Shown here: one piece after another, positions 62,648 to 64,000 of the stretch
How positions within the stretch are numbered: the stretch's first letter is position 1
Layout: every line of letters starts with the position of its first letter
NCBI RefSeq assembly: GCF_003719825.1
Contig: NZ_RIBS01000006.1
Span: forward strand, 62,001-126,000
Source of the DNA: Montanilutibacter psychrotolerans
Lineage (GTDB): Bacteria > Pseudomonadota > Gammaproteobacteria > Xanthomonadales > Xanthomonadaceae
Direction of reading: 5' to 3'
Length of the DNA: 64,000 bases
Translations under genes and position numbers: made by a program
The notes under the pieces: model-generated
Databases searched by the model: none
Seen by the model: only the letters and a program-made list of their open reading frames with translations
Told to the model about the DNA's origin: nothing

Positions 62648-64000
62648 ATGCTTCCGCCCCCCCTTCGCATCGCCATCGCGGCACTCATCACCCTGTTCGG
62701 CACCAGCGCCTGCGCCGATGTCGGATCGACGTCGTCGATGGCCACCGCCGCGGCCGCCGCTCCAGCCGCCACGCGATCGGCGCCGCCTGCGCGCGTGGAC
62801 GCGCTGTTGCCGCGCGTGCGGCTTGCGCTCGACGCCGCCGAACGCGGCGACTACGACGCCGCCCAGTACGCCGACATCGTCCGCCACCCGCTGCAGGGCT
62901 GGGTCGAGTACGCCGCCCTGCGGCACAACATCGACGCCGTCCCGGCCAGCCAGGCACAGGCCTTCCTCAGCCGTTATGCCGGCCAGCCGGTGGCCGCGGT
63001 GTTCCGCGATGCCTGGCTGGCGGCGTTGGCGCGGCGGGAGGACTGGACGACCTTCGCCACCGCGTGGCAAGCGCCGGCCGAGGCCAGCAGCGCCAACCTC
63101 GGCCTGCGCTGCGCCGAACTCACCGCCCGCCAGGTCCTGGGCCGCGCCGACGCGCGGTGGACGAGCGACGTGCAGGCGATCTGGCGCGGCAACGGCCAAT
63201 CGCTCCCGGACGGCTGCGACGCGCCGATCGCGGTACTGGCCGCACAGGGAGGGCTGACGCCGGAGCTGCGCTGGGAACGTTTCGACCGCGCCGCGCAGGC
63301 CCTGCAACCGGCGGTCATGCGCAGTGTCGCGCGCGGCCTGCCCAGCGCCGATCAGGCCCTGGCCGAGGACTACGCCGCCTTCATCGCCGCGCCGCATCCG
63401 CGGGCGCTGAACTGGCCCAAGACAGCGCGAAGCCGACTGGTCGCCTCGCACGGCCTGGCGAAGCTGGCCAAGGATTCACCGGCCAGCGCCGAGGCACAGT
63501 TGCCCCGTTACGCCGATGCACTGGGTTTCGACGAAGCCGATCGCGGCCGTGTGCTGTACCCCATCGCACTGTGGACGGTGGCTTCGTACGAGCCAGACTC
63601 CGCTCGCCGCCTCAATGCGGTGCCTGCGGCCAGCTACGACGACAAACTCCACGAGTGGCGCGCACGCGAAGCGATGGCGCGTTCGGACTGGGCCGCCGCG
63701 CTCACGGCCATCCGCGCCATGCCCGAGCCGCAGCGCAGCGATTCGCGCTGGCAGTACTTCGAGGCGCGCCTGGCCGAGAAGACCGGCGACCAGGCCACCG
63801 CCACGCGCCTGTACCGCCTGGCGGCAACCAAACCCGAGTTCCACGGCTTTCTCGCCGCCGACCGCGTGCGCGCCGACTACGCGCTGTGCCCGCTCGATAC
63901 CGATGCCGGCAGCACGGTGATTGCCGCCGTGGCGCGCGATCCCTCGCTCGATCGCGCGATCGCGCTGCACCAGCTTGGTCGCAACAGCTGGGCGGTACGC
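62648..64000 (+). CDS. Soluble lytic murein transglycosylase, N-terminal part (runs off the window)
   Basis: Open to the last base of the window, 451 residues so far. A signal peptide (about 1-20) is followed by an Ala-rich linker and the superhelical U domain of the Slt70 type: LDAAERGDYDAAQYADIVRHPLQGWVEYAALR, FRDAWLAALARREDWTTFATAW, NWPKTARSRLVASHGLAKLA, LYPIALWTVASYEPDSARRL, RYQYFEARLAEKTGD-like stretch and FHGFLAADRVRADYAL. The C-terminal catalytic SLT domain is beyond the window, so activity cannot be confirmed here. It cleaves peptidoglycan glycan strands in the periplasm with anhydromuramic ends. Confidence 0.88.
   Translation, partial: MLPPPLRIAIAALITLFGTSACADVGSTSSMATAAAAAPAATRSAPPARVDALLPRVRLALDAAERGDYDAAQYADIVRHPLQGWVEYAALRHNIDAVPASQAQAFLSRYAGQPVAAVFRDAWLAALARREDWTTFATAWQAPAEASSANLGLRCAELTARQVLGRADARWTSDVQAIWRGNGQSLPDGCDAPIAVLAAQGGLTPELRWERFDRAAQALQPAVMRSVARGLPSADQALAEDYAAFIAAPHPRALNWPKTARSRLVASHGLAKLAKDSPASAEAQLPRYADALGFDEADRGRVLYPIALWTVASYEPDSARRLNAVPAASYDDKLHEWRAREAMARSDWAAALTAIRAMPEPQRSDSRWQYFEARLAEKTGDQATATRLYRLAATKPEFHGFLAADRVRADYALCPLDTDAGSTVIAAVARDPSLDRAIALHQLGRNSWAVR

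Overview
The window is about 64 kb of very GC-rich (roughly 70 percent by eye), densely coding DNA from a gammaproteobacterial chromosome. The best fit is a Xanthomonadaceae member of the Lysobacter/Luteimonas/Xanthomonas type. Reasons: the order lptM-dapF-DUF484-xerC next to hslV-hslU, the order engB / cytochrome c4 / two dsbA genes / EEP nuclease, an HslV with a 12-residue N-terminal extension, a plant-type glutamate-cysteine ligase, and a TonB receptor of the RIKK-plug type. This placement is by family knowledge only; no search was run. No rRNA, tRNA, insertion sequence, prophage or CRISPR array was seen.

Layout. 1-7.9 kb: end of a PfkB kinase gene with a strong terminator, YbaK-type editing protein, GH25 muramidase, a lipoprotein/hydrolase pair, a lipoprotein M1 aminopeptidase, ubiE and a DUF3298-like protein. 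8.2-10.9 kb: an accessory-looking two-gene module, a caspase-like protease translationally coupled to a serine alpha/beta hydrolase. 11-15.1 kb: an ElaA-like acetyltransferase with a yeast-type cytosine deaminase, then an operon of SDR-DoxX fusion, DUF2269, ECF sigma factor and membrane protein. 15.2-24.9 kb: housekeeping block (hslVU with a plausible heat-shock promoter, xerC, DUF484, dapF, lptM, DUF454, oligopeptidase B, polysaccharide deacetylase, and a glutaredoxin / A-type-carrier-like / rhodanese fusion).

25.0-27.6 kb is the most unusual stretch: three tandem, homologous 39-42 residue peptide genes on the minus strand, each with a good ribosome binding site, preceded by two uncharacterised genes that look cupin-like and (one of them) HEAT-repeat-like. 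This is a candidate undescribed peptide (possibly RiPP-like) system. 27.8-38.4 kb: small conserved proteins (DUF924, LprI-like, GFA, DUF2004-like), AMP nucleosidase, two coupled amidohydrolases (the second without metal ligands), a 7TM diguanylate cyclase, DUF1761, chromene-carboxylate isomerase and DegV.

38.4-64 kb: a 1161-residue beta-propeller amidohydrolase, a LuxR-type regulator, glutathione-dependent formaldehyde detoxification (frmA-fghA), ppc, a TPR membrane protein, gshA, a lone oppA-oppB pair, engB, cytochrome c4, two thiol:disulfide oxidoreductases (one a lipoprotein), an EEP nuclease, a TonB-dependent receptor, a TauE/SafE exporter, and the start of a soluble lytic transglycosylase that runs off the window end.
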